From Caprimulgus europaeus (taxonomy: Eukaryota > Chordata > Aves > Caprimulgiformes > Caprimulgidae): 64,000 bases of DNA. The stretch is taken from NCBI GenBank assembly GCA_907165065.1, contig OU015530.1, positions 50,386,465-50,450,464 of the forward strand, given 5' to 3'. Positions within the stretch are counted from its first letter, which is position 1. Every line of letters starts with the position of its first letter. Both the position numbers and the translations under genes were made by a program. Positions 46,170 to 58,109 of the stretch are shown here, one piece after another. The notes below the pieces were generated by a model, which worked only from the letters and a program-made list of their open reading frames with translations, had not been told where the DNA came from and did no database searches.

Positions 46170-48270
46170 GGATATCTGAAGACTTTATTCCAAAGTATAA
46201 GGTGATGGATTAAAACATACCAAATTGAAACCTTGTCAACATAGAGCTTTGTTTTAATTTAAAGGAGTACATAAACTGCTCAATAATACCCTACCTTTTT
46301 CTTTGCAGATTTTTACATCTGAGAGATGCTGATCTGGAAAACAAGATGCTGTGCATATATATGTGGGAAAGATGAGGATGGTGGAGGTTTGCATTCCTCC
46401 AAAGGGCTGCAGAACAAAATCAAAGCCAGGTCACTGTTTCCAGATGGTTTATTAATTGTGAAAAATAAAGCTGGGAGAAGCAGCATCACACATGGAAAAT
46501 GCTCCCAGATGCTGTGATCACAGTGCAGAGGCAGGTACTGCCATGTGTGCTATTGCAGACAGTGGAAGCCCCCTCCCTTCCCCTATGCTTTAAAAAACAA
46601 AACAAAACTAATTTTCTTCAATGCACACAAGATACTGTTTGGCATCTGCTGCTGAGCAGCATTCTTGCCGTGTTTCACTATCTATCAAATGGCACGCTCA
46701 TCCTCTGCCAAGAAAAATACTTGTTCCCAATACTAATCATGCTCCCTGACTACCCTCTAGTGTATATTCTTCCAGGACTGCTATCCATCCATGCAGCCAT
46801 TTGAAAGATAATAAAATGATTATGATGAAATTTCTCACTTACTGTGCTGGCAAGAGCTGGGATGTGCTCCAGCGTCAATGCACGCAGCTCCCAGGGAGAA
46901 GGGAGGGCCTTACATTGCTCTTTATTGACTGCCCTGTCTAAATGAAGAGTCATCATCACGAGGGCTCCGTGGGGAGCCCCAGGCAGGGCTCTGGTTTTGG
47001 GGGAAGTTTATCAAGGTAGAAGCTGTCAGAGAAGTGGCACATAAAGGGATGAAAAATAGCATTTGGTAGATAGACCCCAGAGCTTCTCATGACTGTAGGC
47101 TTAAAAGGAAAGAGGAAAACATAGTAAAATGCCTATTCATAGTTAAAAGCCAGTAGCTGGGAACTCAGTGAGAGGTTTTTCTTTTCTGTTGTTTGTTGAG
47201 ACTGACTCACTGTGGCTGCACAGACCCCAGCTCCTCAGAGAGGGGATGATAAAACTACAGGCTGCATCTCTGGTCACATCATTTAGGCAGCTCTTAAGAC
47301 TGAGATTGAGACTGTTTTCATCAGCCTCTGGAGTTCCTGGAAGTACTAGCCATTTGTTCCTGCACCTGAGAATTTGCCTTGGATTTCTCAAGAAGAAAAA
47401 TTTTTGTTTTCTGATCAACATCTTGACATCTCTACCTGAAAAGGAAATGTCATAATTTGGTCCTGAATAGTCCAAGAACCAATTCCTTTCAGGAATATCC
47501 AAACATTTTGAGATTTGGGCCCTGAGGTTCCCAACAACAGGTTCTCTGAGACACCTCTGCAAACAGCTGATGCTGAGCAGTAAGCAGAGAGTGGCTAGAA
47601 GCATCTCCATGTGTTGCTGTCATGTGCTTTGCAGGCCACAGCTAAACTGCCATCAATATGGCAAATTCTTCAGATGTTTGTACAGACGTGAGAGTAGGAT
47701 TCACGTCATTTATCTTTCAACATCTACTAAGTAGATATCTACAGCTGTGCTAATCACTCTAGGCTCCCTTTATAGTAAAGGAAAAGAAATAAGTGCTTTT
47801 AGGGTACAATTTGCCTGACCTATTATAAACATTTACTTTTGGATGATATGAATCACACTCAAGGTTCCTATAGCCTGCCTGGGTCCTCACTGACTATACC
47901 AACAGCCTGGAATGAGTAGCTTAAACATACACTATATGCATGCTTATATACCTCTGTTTAATTAGATGAGAGCCACCTACTGCCTCTTACAGAGCTGGCT
48001 TTGAACATAGGTGACACACACAATATCTGCAAAAGTATGGCTGGCTGAAGCAAGCAGTGGGAGCATTCTCTTTCCTTGAGGTAGAATAAGCATTTTTGTT
48101 CACAGGAGGAGCCCTTGCACAGGGATGTACAAGGACCAGTTGAAGCAGCCACAACCTCTTGTTCCCATCCTTCTCCATGGAGCAGGAGCAACAGGTTTTT
48201 TTCAACACATAGCTGCTGACCGTGACAGGAACAGGGCCTGAGCCCCCTCCCTGCATCCTTTTCCTTCTCC

Positions 48271-48591
48271 ATCATCACAGAATTGTAGAATCATTAAGGT
48301 TGGAAAGACCTCTAAGATCACCAAGTCCAACCATGAACCCAACACCACCATGCCCACTAAACCATGTCCTTAAGTGCCACATCTACACATCTTTTAAATA
48401 CCTCCAGGGATGGTAACTCAAGCACTTCCCTGGGCAGTCTGTTCCAATGCTTGATAACCCTTTCAGTAAAGAAATTTTTCCTAATGTCTAATCTAAACCT
48501 CCTTTCGTGCAACTTAAGGCCATTTCCTCTTGTCCTATCTCTTGTTACTTGGGTGGAGACCAACACCCACCTCGCTACACCCTCCTTTCAC
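48271..48591 (-). mobile_element. CR1 LINE, 5'-truncated, 3' end intact, minus strand
   Basis: A minus-strand CR1 3' end. The minus frame 48357-48566 reads the ORF2 C-terminus with [10 protein letters not shown] and [19 protein letters not shown] and stops after KDMV. The 3' UTR on the + strand reads ATCACAGAATTGTAGAATCA then GGTTGGAAAGACCTCTAAGA, the 3' end of a different CR1 subfamily from the copies at 2672 and 28356. It is 5'-truncated at about 48591, near CTCGCTACACCCTCCTTTCA. Few substitutions separate it from the consensus I remember, so it is fairly young. No full ORF, so not mobile. Confidence 0.95.
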
Positions 48592-51589
48592 CTCCCTATG
48601 GGAGATGGAAACGTGAAAATAGGGGCCGTTGAGTAGACAGCAGTGTGGCCTGTAGGAGAAGGAGTTAACTAAGCCCAGAAGTAGTTTAGGGACACAGTAG
48701 GGTGTCCTGACACCCAAGGATTGAAGGAGGTGGAGGATGTGGGAATGCGCTGAAGAATCACATGGAGATCCCACCTGTCCCTACTCCCAAGGCGTGAAAC
48801 ATCCCTATGCCCCACTGCTTGTTCCCAGACCTTCTTTCCCTCTCAGAGGCTCTTAAAACCTCCCTCTCACAGCCCCTACACTCACCTTCCCCTCTTCCTC
48901 AAACCCAGCTTCCACCTCTGATCCTGCTCTCCCCACCCTCCAACTCACTCTCAGGTGCTTAGCTGGTCCTTTCTGGCCTCCTTTCCCCAAAGTCCCTCTC
49001 CATTTCCTTCAAAGCATGAGGGTCCTGGAGTATCAGGTGGTGCATGGTAGCACACAGTTGTCTGGATTGGTTTTGGTTTTTATTTTCTATATCCCATGCT
49101 TGTGTTTTATACTTTTTGATGTTTACTTTCCAAAGTATAAAACAGATTTTGAAAGCTTGGATGACTCTCTTTTAGGGGAACAGTTTATATTTATACATAC
49201 AGTTAGTTATCCTAATGAATGAGAAATAGCCCTTGAAACAAATGAAGGACTTCAAGGGAAAACTTAGAAATTTCCTCAGGAGCCCAAAATGATGCCTAGC
49301 AAAAGGTTTCCAATGAATTATTACTGTTATTTTTAATTTAAACTGTACCATGAAGGTTCATAATGTTTAATGCAGTGGTATTAATGAAGTCATGAGGCTT
49401 TAAAGATATGAGTAGGGGAAGATATATATAGGAGGAAGACATGGATTTTATTAGCCTGATTGATGTATTGGGAAGCAGACAAGCTTTAGGCATGAGGTTT
49501 TTAGGTAAACAGCAACAGAGAGACTATGACTCCCAAACTAAGTTAAAGGGGCTTGGAGTCAGAGTAGACATTTCTAGGAGATAGGTAGATGGATGTTTGT
49601 CATAGGAAGTTTTTAAAAGGGACAGTAAATTGGTTTTGATTGACCTCTAGGCTTTTAAAGCTGTGAAATGAATTAATTTTCCTGTATCTGGAAAATATTT
49701 TGCATTTTGAAAATGTTCCTGTCTGAACTGCAATAAAAACCAAAAAGTTTATGAGTCAATAATGAATATCTGCAATGTTTTGATTTGACCACTACAGCAT
49801 ATTTCAGTGCAGATTTTATTACTGATATTTTTCCTGTGGATATACTAACTTACCTTTAATAATCAAGCTGCTCTGAAGGAAAAAAAAAATCATGTTAATA
49901 AAATGCAAAAGCAAAAAAAATTTCTATTGTAAAAAAATCAGTTTAAAAATATTTTTTTCTGAACAAAAGAATGTAATAAAGCAATTCATAATAATCTCTC
50001 ATACCCATCCACAGACCCAGTACAGACACATGTATCACACACACGACACGTGGCCGCCTCTTTCAGCCACTCACTTCTGTTAATACTCGACTCCAAATCT
50101 TTAATTACAGGACAGTCCCCATGTCAGAGCTGCTGCTTCAGATCCCCCATCCCCTCCTGACCGTGTCCCCTTGCAGTGCCTTCTCCTGTGCAATTGGAGT
50201 TTCCCCAGGCTTTTGGTACTGCAGAAGCAACTCCAGTGAACTGGGAAACCCTTTCCCCCTCTATCATTATGCATATCTGTTTTTCTAAAGCCTAAATAGT
50301 TGTTGCAAATACTTAGCCCGTTGGGAATCAATGACTGTAATTATTAGACTTTAGACATGTTAAAGAATAAATAGCATTTTATATTAGGCTTGGAAATAAA
50401 CATGGCTCCATTTGCACATATAGCTCCTCATGACAACTGGTGCTGAAGAAAAGTAGTCGATCCTGACATCCCTTGAATTAGGCTGCTCTATCACAAGACC
50501 CTGAAGCGTTATACACACATAAAAAGAAAAATAATTGATTAGAGGTCTTTTGAGTAAATGTACTCCTGATCCTGAATTCTGAATTCATCACACATTCCAA
50601 AAGAGGAATTTTCTAAAGGCCTTAAGTGCATGGCATGTGCTGGACCTTTTCTTATCCCCTTCTCCTCCTCTTATACAAATCACTTTGCTATGAGCTTTTC
50701 CATCTGCCAGAGACAGCCACTGCTCAAACAGGAATATTCCATGAGAAAGGAGATGCTGGGATCTCACAGAGACTTTGAGCATCAAGTCCTGGTCCTGCCT
50801 GAGTGGACTTGTAGATATTGTGAATGCTGCCTGGTGGCTTTGCTGGGAGAAGAGATCAACCAACACTGAGGATTTTAGGGACTTTTCCCTCAGTGAGAGA
50901 AGAAAATAGGAAGAAGAAGAGGAAGAAAATAATAAAATAAATTTTTAGAGAGGTTAAAACTTGAGCTGTATTTTCTGATCCAGAATCTGAGCTGCACTTT
51001 CTGATCCAGATGTAGTTGGGTATGTTATTAAGAAAAGGGAGGGTCGCAATAGTTATTTTCAAAATCGTCCAAGGAAGTCCTGAATTAGGTAAAATAGATA
51101 CATTCGACATCTTGAAAAAGAACAATATTCAGACCATTCATAACCAAATGCTGCCCCTGACACATTCTCCTAGACCCTATCACCAATTTGATATATATTT
51201 TCAGGCAAATCTGGGAAAAATACATTTTGAAGGATCTGTTAAAAGGAAACTGTTGTGCAACTTTGGCTGTTGATATAGTAATAAAATATATATTTATACA
51301 TGGTTTTGTATATACAGAATGAACCTTGCAGCCTACAGTGTCTTACTGGAGCTCAGATGCAGTGCATGACATATTATGTTTGTGCAAATGGGATCTATAA
51401 CCTAATGTATTCTTGCATCAAAGAATAATGTCTCATAAATAAATCATTACAGCCTGTCACATCTATGGTTTCACACTATAGTGTATAAAATTATGTATTT
51501 TGAGATATGGAAGAAGGTGATTTTCTAATGTTTCAACAAAAAAAAAATTATCCTGTGCTAATGCATGGGCTGCCTTGGAGGTGTTATTG
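48592..51589. other. non-coding stretch, no gene seen
   Basis: No exon recognised. At 48770-49015 the + strand is C/T-rich (CCTCCCTCTC, CCTTCCCCTC, CCCCACCCTCC), abutting the CR1; no family recognised. A purine-rich run (GAAGAAGAAGAGGAAG) lies at about 50893-50931. Open frames do not exceed 92 codons. Confidence 0.65.
50963..51014. repeat. tandem duplication, 26-bp unit, two copies
   Basis: GAGCTGTATTTTCTGATCCA and GAGCTGCACTTTCTGATCCA begin 26 bp apart (50963 and 50989), differing at two of these 20 positions. A simple local tandem duplication. Confidence 0.85.
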
Positions 51590-52570
51590 CCTTACCACTG
51601 TTCATTGTAGACTAATCCATAATATCAAATGAATGACAGCATTTCTGTTTTCAAAAACTGGTGCAATTGGTGTGCAGCTTTTCTCTTTCAGTAATTAAGA
51701 AATCAAATAAGCCTGAGTGAAACTATTTAAGAGGTTCTAGATATAATTAGAACACCTCATTCTCTCATAACTAATTCCTAATTAAAGTAATTTGTCTTTT
51801 TGCCCTTCTTTTCAAGGGTGAAGAGCATGTGGTGATGAATGCTCAAAATCAGGAAAAGTGAAAATTGCAGTGTGTTGATTTGCAGTGATTGAGCACATTC
51901 CAGTTTTTAACAGCCACCTTCAGCTGAAGTGGTAAATGAATCTCCAGCCCCTGTTTACATTGCATATGTGTTGTCTGGAGCTTGACGGATGGTAGAATTT
52001 GTCATATAAAATAGCTACCACCCTCCAGAAAGTCTGAATATATAAAAGCTGCTTTTTTTAAGAAGAGCACATTTCAAGGAGGGGGGAGGAAGAAGAGATA
52101 GAGAATGCACAGGAGATACAAAGTCTGAAATTTGTTGCATAGGGTGAAAATTGTCCTTTTAAAATTTTATTTGCAGCTGTGCCCAGATGATGATGGATTT
52201 ATCGTATGAACCAGGGATTAGTAAACAATGTGTACCCTATAAAGAGCAAAACAAGTCCTTGCTCATCACTGCACGTAATTGCAGTGGTTATATCAAAGCC
52301 ATATAAAATTTAATCATCAACCACAAGTGAGACTTTACTTTACATGTGTGCTTGCTTCCCTGTTTTTCCACCTGTTTAAATGAAAGATTCTTGGAATATC
52401 ACAATATGTAAATATTGTTTATGATGCAAAAATATGCTCTTTCATCTCCTCCCTGCTTTGATGTCGTGATATATAAAGCTTTTAGTGCCACCACCTACCT
52501 GACACACAAAGGTCTTATCTGATTCATAAACATGTGTGCCCAGTGCAAACAGGCTGTATCCAATAGACGA
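51590..52570. other. candidate conserved non-coding region (longest in the window)
   Basis: About 1 kb without recognised repeats and with many transcription-factor-like words: ACTAATTCCTAATTAAAG near 51770, TCAGTAATTAAGAAATC near 51690, TTTACATTGCATATG near 51954 (POU-like), TAAACAATG near 52222 (FOX/SOX-like), GTAAATATTGTTTATG near 52408 (FOX-like, nearly palindromic), GATTCATAAACATG near 52521. No coding frame runs through it. The density of such words and lack of decay products suggest a regulatory element, but this is inference. Confidence 0.4.
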
Positions 52571-55500
52571 TTTTTCTTTTCCTTGTAAGGTTTTTTTCAC
52601 AGACAGAAAGAGAAAGAAAGTGTAAATGACAGAATCACTCAGGTGAAAAGAATATTTTAAGCATCAGGTAAAGATAAGCCTATTATGATAGAATAAAAAG
52701 ATGTAGGTCAAAACTGATCCTAAGAGGTTAGTTATATATATAGGCATCTCATAAAATGTGTTTTAAAAGCTGAAACTTTTTTTTAAGAGTTTGGATCCAA
52801 GTGGGAAATAAGCAGCAAGATCAGGTGACCTCTTAAGAAATACAAATATCCCCAATTAGCAAGAGAAGAAAGAGAAATGCGGGAAGTAAGGTCAAAGCTG
52901 GAAACAGGACAGATGAAACTAGGAAAGGAATAAGGTAAAGGCATTATTTAAAATTTGTGGTTCATTGGTAGCAATTTTAAATGAAGAGGTGCTGTTTATG
53001 ATACAGCATACAGTTCAGTTTATGATATAAATAGCTATTTTACATTGATCCCTCTCTGACAAAACACTGAGTTGGAGCCTTGGTCTGAGAGAGTTTGAAT
53101 TCTGCAGAGGTGTGGTCTTCAGGTGAAAATGTGGCACACACTTTGGGAGAGCTGTGTCTGCTCACCAGCAAAGGTCCTCAGGGCTTTTTTAGGGCAAATT
53201 CAGTTTCCAGATGCTCAGGGATCCCAGAGACTGTCCTTGCTGTGCGTGTGGAACCAACAGGGCTCATGGTTTGTGAGCTGGTGGCTGTGGCAGACACCGA
53301 GAGCTCAGGCTGGCCACAACTACCCGAGAGCAGAATTCAGCCTTTTAATGTCAGATGAGCCACCACTGCTGCAAGAACTTCAAGGTATAATTCTGCTTCT
53401 TTTTCTCTCTACCCCCCCACCCCCCATTTTTTTTTTCAAGTTTCCCAGGGCACCCTGGGAAATCTTTTAGTATTCTTTATTTCCATCTAAGCCCTGGGTT
53501 GCTTTGAACAGCAGAGGTAATTGTATGGGTGAACTTCAGAGATTTGAAGGGATCAAACTTGAAAGCCTTTGCCTGAAAGTGCAAGCTCCAACTGGAAACC
53601 TGTCAGGTGCTGCTAGACAGGACGTGGAAGGATGTTGCAGCAGAAGAAATCCCTGCAACAGGGGCAACCTGAACATACGGGTCCCTAGCACAGCCTCCAA
53701 GGCCAGCAAGAGCATAACACTGCATTTTCAGCCTCACAGTAGCACTAGAAATTGTTCCAGTCTATAATTGATGCACATGATTATGTGGCTTGACTAAGGG
53801 CATCTATGGGAGCCTGTGGCAGAGGATGAAGAAGCCATCCCTTAGTCTCTTTCACAGCATACTCTGATAGGATTTCTCTGAGCATCTGAGGACAGCAGCC
53901 AAAGGGATATAAGCTGCAGATCTGTATCTTTTTTGACAGTTATATGTTCCTTGGGGTAGAAAATCATAGGGGATTCAATTAAAAAAAACCCAAACCAAAC
54001 AAAAAAAAAAACAAAACAACAAAACAAGAAGGGACCAATATATATTTAACAGAAATCTGTAGACAATTTCAGAAAGCAATAGAATTTAAAGAAGTAGGAT
54101 TTAAGAAAGGAGATTGTTACAATGCACAAGTTTTGTAACAGGGTTATACATTTTTCAAATTTTACATGATAGTCAAAACACACCAGATGTGTTCTCTTCC
54201 ACTGCCAGGTTCCCTAGATCTTCCCTTCAAGTGCAAGTGAAGCTCCTTATGTTTGAAGGCAGGGCTGGGTATGTCCTGTTTCCATTTCCCACACCCTTCT
54301 CATGCCATATCTGACTACCATCACTGCTGCCATCCAGGAATACAGGAAACATGAGGAAACATTAGAGCTGGTTGGATTTACCTGATTTTTGAAAACTTTT
54401 TTGTCACTGTTCATTTGGAAAAGAAGCAGGAAAAAAAGTAATGAGATAATTGTTTTTCCCCACTGGATTTCAAACAACTACAGCTCCAAAAAGAAATGAA
54501 AAATATATTTATTTTCTTTTCAATTAAAATATTTGTCTTGGCCAAGGAAATCTCAGTAATCACATACTATGTCAACACCATCTGTCTTCTTGTGACAATA
54601 GATATCACAATGGATAGTCAAAGTTTATTTCCAATAGTAAAAAGTCTGAGTGAGGCTTTTTCATTGTATTTTATTCTGTTTTGTCCTATCATAAGGCTTC
54701 TTGTTTACAGAATGATGTTTCACTTCAGGATTCTCAGTTAATGTTCCCTCTCTTCAAACTGGAGATGCTTTCACTTCTGAATTATGGTTTACGAATGCCT
54801 GGTAACCTCTTCGCTGAGAACACAACATGATGTAGATGCTGGTGACCTTTGTGGTTGGCATTTTTTTGCTTTTTAACTGGTGTTCAATTTGCTGAACCTC
54901 ACCATGGTTCTTGGTGCTGTTGATCTTTCAGCTTATGTCTAAGAGGTGGAGGTGTGAATGCAAATACCCCTAACAGATCAGACCAAATCCATGTCATTCT
55001 TCCAACCCCAGCCCTATTGTTTGGGCAGATTCTTTGGTCCTTTCTCCCTTAATATTCAAAAAGAAGTACATGGATTTGGGGAAACCAGCTAAGGACCAGT
55101 GTTCTTCACTAACAATTGTTGCCATCTACCTCTCTTTCAACTTATCCATTTCAGTCTTGTGTGTGATGAAGGGGTGCAAATCCTTGGTCAGCACACTTGA
55201 ACTATAGTAGGAAACATCAAAGCAAACTCTCCTCTTACCATTCTGAGTGCTGGTGAGGTAGATGGAGCTGCAGCCTTGGAAACAAAAAATTCAAGGTCTG
55301 CCATCTCCCACCTTTCTCAGTGTCAACCTCTCGGTGGCCAAGCAGCTGGTTCCAGTTGAGTCTATGTGAGGATGGTAGGAAAAGGGAAAGTAGTCAAAGT
55401 ACATTTTTATGCTGTGTAAGTGGGGTACCTAATTTCCAGCTTGGAGATAAAGCGCAAGCATCCAGCCCATGGTTCATTTTTCAGGGGTATAGGCTGTCTG

Positions 55501-55761
55501 GATTGATGTGATAATGTTAGTAACATCCTCTTACTACTATTTACCCTGGGAGCCTTTGCTCCCCTTTGTCTGCATCTGGATCTTGTGTAGGCACAGTGCC
55601 ACATCTTGCTTCGTGGTGTGGGTTATGGATGGTTCCTACCTGAGCACCTCTTGTGCCAGAAAAGGCAAGCTCTGCAGTTTGAGAAATGAGACCTATTCAG
55701 ACTACTCACTTTCCTGATATAATTAACCATATAATTATGGCATCAAGACTCTTTACAAAGC
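52571..55761. other. non-coding stretch, no gene seen
   Basis: No recognised exon. The frame 53123-53470 (+, 115 codons) is unfamiliar and ends in a C-run/T-run (near 53410-53436). An A-rich run is listed separately. Confidence 0.65.
53978..54030. repeat. A-rich low-complexity run
   Basis: AAAAAAAACCCAAACCAAAC followed by A11 and ACAAAACAAC units. Possible remains of a retroposon tail; no body recognised. Confidence 0.75.
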
Positions 55762-56068
55762 ACATATTATTATTAATGATAATTTGTACTACAGCAGTGC
55801 CTAGAGGAAGGGATGTCTTGTATAAGGTACATAGAAAAATATACTTATCTGAAGTTCAGGTTCAGATTCAGCTACAATTTGGCTCAGCCAGACATAGAAA
55901 GACTAGGAGAAAAGAGCAGAAAGCACCAACACAACGGTGTGAAGTCAGGCTTTAAAAAGAGAAAGGAATCACTCAGGATCACAGAAGCTCATCTACAGTA
56001 GAACCAGGAGTTGTACGTACATCTCCTGAATTGCACTGTGGTGTACTAACCACTATATTCCCTGTCCT
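55762..56068 (-). mobile_element. MIR-like tRNA-derived SINE relic, near full span
   Basis: Read on the minus strand from 56068: TATAGTGGTTAGTACACCAC (the 'gtagtggttaga...' tRNA-related head), GGAGATGT...ACTCCTGGTTCTACTGTAGA (the 'aatcctggctctgcca' part with a degraded B-box), TGTGATCCTGAGTGATTCCT ('tgtgaccttgggcaagtcact'), and at the far end GCACTGCTGTAGTACAAATT and AATAATAATAATATGTG-like sequence ('gtgcctagcaca...ttattattatt'). The order of blocks matches a MIR/CORE-SINE type element. The middle (about 55830-55930) is not recognisable and may hold an insertion or simply decay. Old and immobile. Confidence 0.72.
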
Positions 56069-56271
56069 CCCCTGCTTTCATTTTGCTGTGTAAAATAATG
56101 CTCCATTGCTGACCACACAGACAGCCCACCTACCCATTACGTTCTGGAGAAATTCTGCCATGCACAAAAGAAATGTTCAGACATTTAAAGAACAGTAAAA
56201 ACAAAGTCCTTGTGCCCTTTTATCCTGCCAAGACTAAAACACTACCTTCTTTTCCACATTTTTGAAATTTT

Positions 56272-56293
56272 AGTGACATTAGCTAATGTCACT
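56272..56293. repeat. 22-bp perfect palindrome
   Basis: The arm AGTGACATTAG is followed immediately by its exact reverse complement, with no spacer. A further direct copy of GCTAATGTCA follows at once. This is the longest gap-free palindrome noticed in the window. Confidence 0.9.
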
Positions 56294-57151
56294 GCTAATG
56301 TCAACGTGCCTTGGTGCCAACTGCACAGCCAGGACTGGTATTGCAAAGAAACTAATGATGTGCTGCAGTCTCAAACGGATCAATGCTGTCAGGCACTTGT
56401 GAAGGACAAGGAATAATTTGTACTTTGCATTGGAGCCTTTCATTCGCTTGCAAAAGGCTTCCTAGCTGCAATGAGATGCTCACAGTGCGCTCAACACTTC
56501 TTTCAAATTCCAAACATACTTCACTAACTCCACTTATTATGAAAAATCATGATTTTTATCACTCAAGAGCACTATAACAAATCAACAGAGAAGAATGTAA
56601 GAAAGTTGTACTGCTGAGATCCTGGGCCTGCTGTTTGTAGGAAATTAAACCAAAACTATTCTAAGCAGAGCAGAGATGCTTAACAGCCCTTGTATGCTCA
56701 TAAAGAAAATATCTTTTGTTTGTCATTTAGATCAAAAGGGCAGGTCAATTTTGATTGATTTTTGAGATACAACACTAATCTCTGCCTTTGCATTTAATTG
56801 TTGTGACCATTGGGTGCTACATTACTAGTGGAAAATGGTAGGAATTTTGCACTATTAAGTCTTTATCTTGACTGTCTCTAGTATTAGTTTCATTGCTAGG
56901 GCAGTGATGGGTCTTTGGAAAGTTATGCCCTATGAGATCACTTTAGTTCCTTTTAATGCTTTTTATTCTTTTTTTTCTGAGGTATTTAGAAAGCCTTACC
57001 AGGTAGGTACATTAATAAAACATGTTTTTATTTTAAAAATGTTTGGAATAGGAGAGATTAGTTGGTGACTGAGTGTTCTTACAGAATGAATTTCTTTCCA
57101 AAACTCTTCACGTATATTTTACTGCATTTAATCTGCAAGTCTTCCAACTTC

Positions 57152-57262
57152 ATGGCGGCACAGGAGCTGCCCAGGGTGTGTGATCGCAGTGGTGATGGGG
57201 AGGCGCCGGATAACGCCGCAGGTGCACATGCTGCTTGTGGCAGCCACTCCTCCGGAGCTGCA
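57152..57262. other. small CpG-retaining GC-rich patch
   Basis: Seven CpGs in about 110 bp (GGCGGC, ATCGCA, GGCGCCGG, AACGCCGC, CCGGAG) in an otherwise CpG-poor region. It is too small for a classical CpG island. It sits in a 118-codon + frame (57062-57418) containing an ATGGCGGCACAGG start-like sequence, but downstream codons show no recognisable protein. Confidence 0.4.
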
Positions 57263-57484
57263 GCACTCCAGCCAGAAACACTGCTTTTACTGAGATCAAT
57301 AAATCATGTCAGCCTCCTAGATGCAGTTTTTCAAAAGGGTGAAATCATGATTTGTGTTCTGGATATTTATCTTGCTCTTCCTGATCCTTTCCCAAAACCT
57401 CTCCTTGAAGGGGAGTAGAAGGTGGCAAATGATTTTTGCCATAATTAGAACTAATTGACTGCTAAAGGGGTTTTGGACTTTTGT

Positions 57485-57570
57485 CAGGTCTAATCCTGCA
57501 TTGCTCAGAATTAGTGGGACTGAGCCTGACCTCAGCAACACCAATATAAATCAGAATAACTGTGCTGGTT
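57485..57570. repeat. possible fragment of the sauropsid dispersed-repeat family
   Basis: AATCCTGCATTGCTCAGAAT and CACCAATATAAATCAGAATA resemble pieces of the remembered sauropsid repeat that contains 'caccagtgtaaatcaggagtaactc'. The match is short and interrupted, so the call is weak. Confidence 0.35.
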
Positions 57571-58109
57571 TTGAGAGCTGGCTCTGACCTGTGCGGTGGG
57601 TGTGCCGCAGACTGAGCTGGAAACACAGTTAAGCCACAGTGAGTGGATGCTACAAGGAGTTAAACACCTACAGCTCCTGATGATTGCAGAAGAGTGTGAG
57701 TGCTCAGCACCTTCCAGGATCAGGCCCTGCAGGCAGGCTGGTGATTTCCTATCCCGAACCCTGGGGCTGGAGAAGTAAAGCCAAGTGACAGAGACGGGAA
57801 GAAGATACTGATGTTCAGGGTGTTTCCTTGGCCCAATGCATGGACCCTCATCCTGGAGGTGCCGAAGGCTCCTGACTCCATTCCTCCAGCCAGCAGTACC
57901 CAGCGCTTCTTGACAAGTGGAATGGTCGCCTCTTTGTGCCCCTCTGTGACTGAACAGCCGACGTGAGCTTTGAACACACCCTCTACGCTCTGCAAAGTGG
58001 CAATGTGGCCTCTGCCGTCCCCCCGACTGGGCTGAAAGCTCTGAAGTTTGCAGAGAAACATGCTGCGTCAGGCACAACCAGGCTGGCCCCACATAAAGTC
58101 AATACTTGT

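Larger units (their letters stand above)
42491..48270. other. non-coding stretch, no gene seen
   Basis: No recognised exon. Open frames include 121 codons (+, 45030-45395) and 155 codons (-, 47143-47610), with no family resemblance. A good acceptor-like site (ACCTTTTTCTTTGCAG) ends at about 46309, but no exon-like sequence with a matching donor follows. Sub-features are listed separately. Confidence 0.65.
56069..58109. other. non-coding stretch, no gene seen
   Basis: No exon recognised. The largest frame in the window (186 codons, -, 57532-58092) lies here; its Cys/Ser/Arg-rich translation has no recognised domain, and other open frames overlap it on both strands. I regard it as chance in a GC-richer patch. 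Confidence 0.6.

Noticed and set aside
46290-46517. Strong acceptor (TTTTTCTTTGCAG) followed by an open frame
   Set aside because: No matching donor with coding-like composition and no family resemblance; single acceptors are common.
47143-47610. 155-codon minus frame with a hydrophobic, signal-peptide-like N-terminus
   Set aside because: The first ~20 residues look like a signal peptide, but the rest has no recognisable fold and there is no exon context; hydrophobic starts are frequent by chance.
57532-58092. 186-codon minus-strand open frame, the longest in the window
   Set aside because: No domain, no family resemblance, unusual Cys/Ser/Arg/His mix; other frames (113 codons minus, 60 and 102 codons plus) overlap it. 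Consistent with a chance frame in a GC-richer patch.
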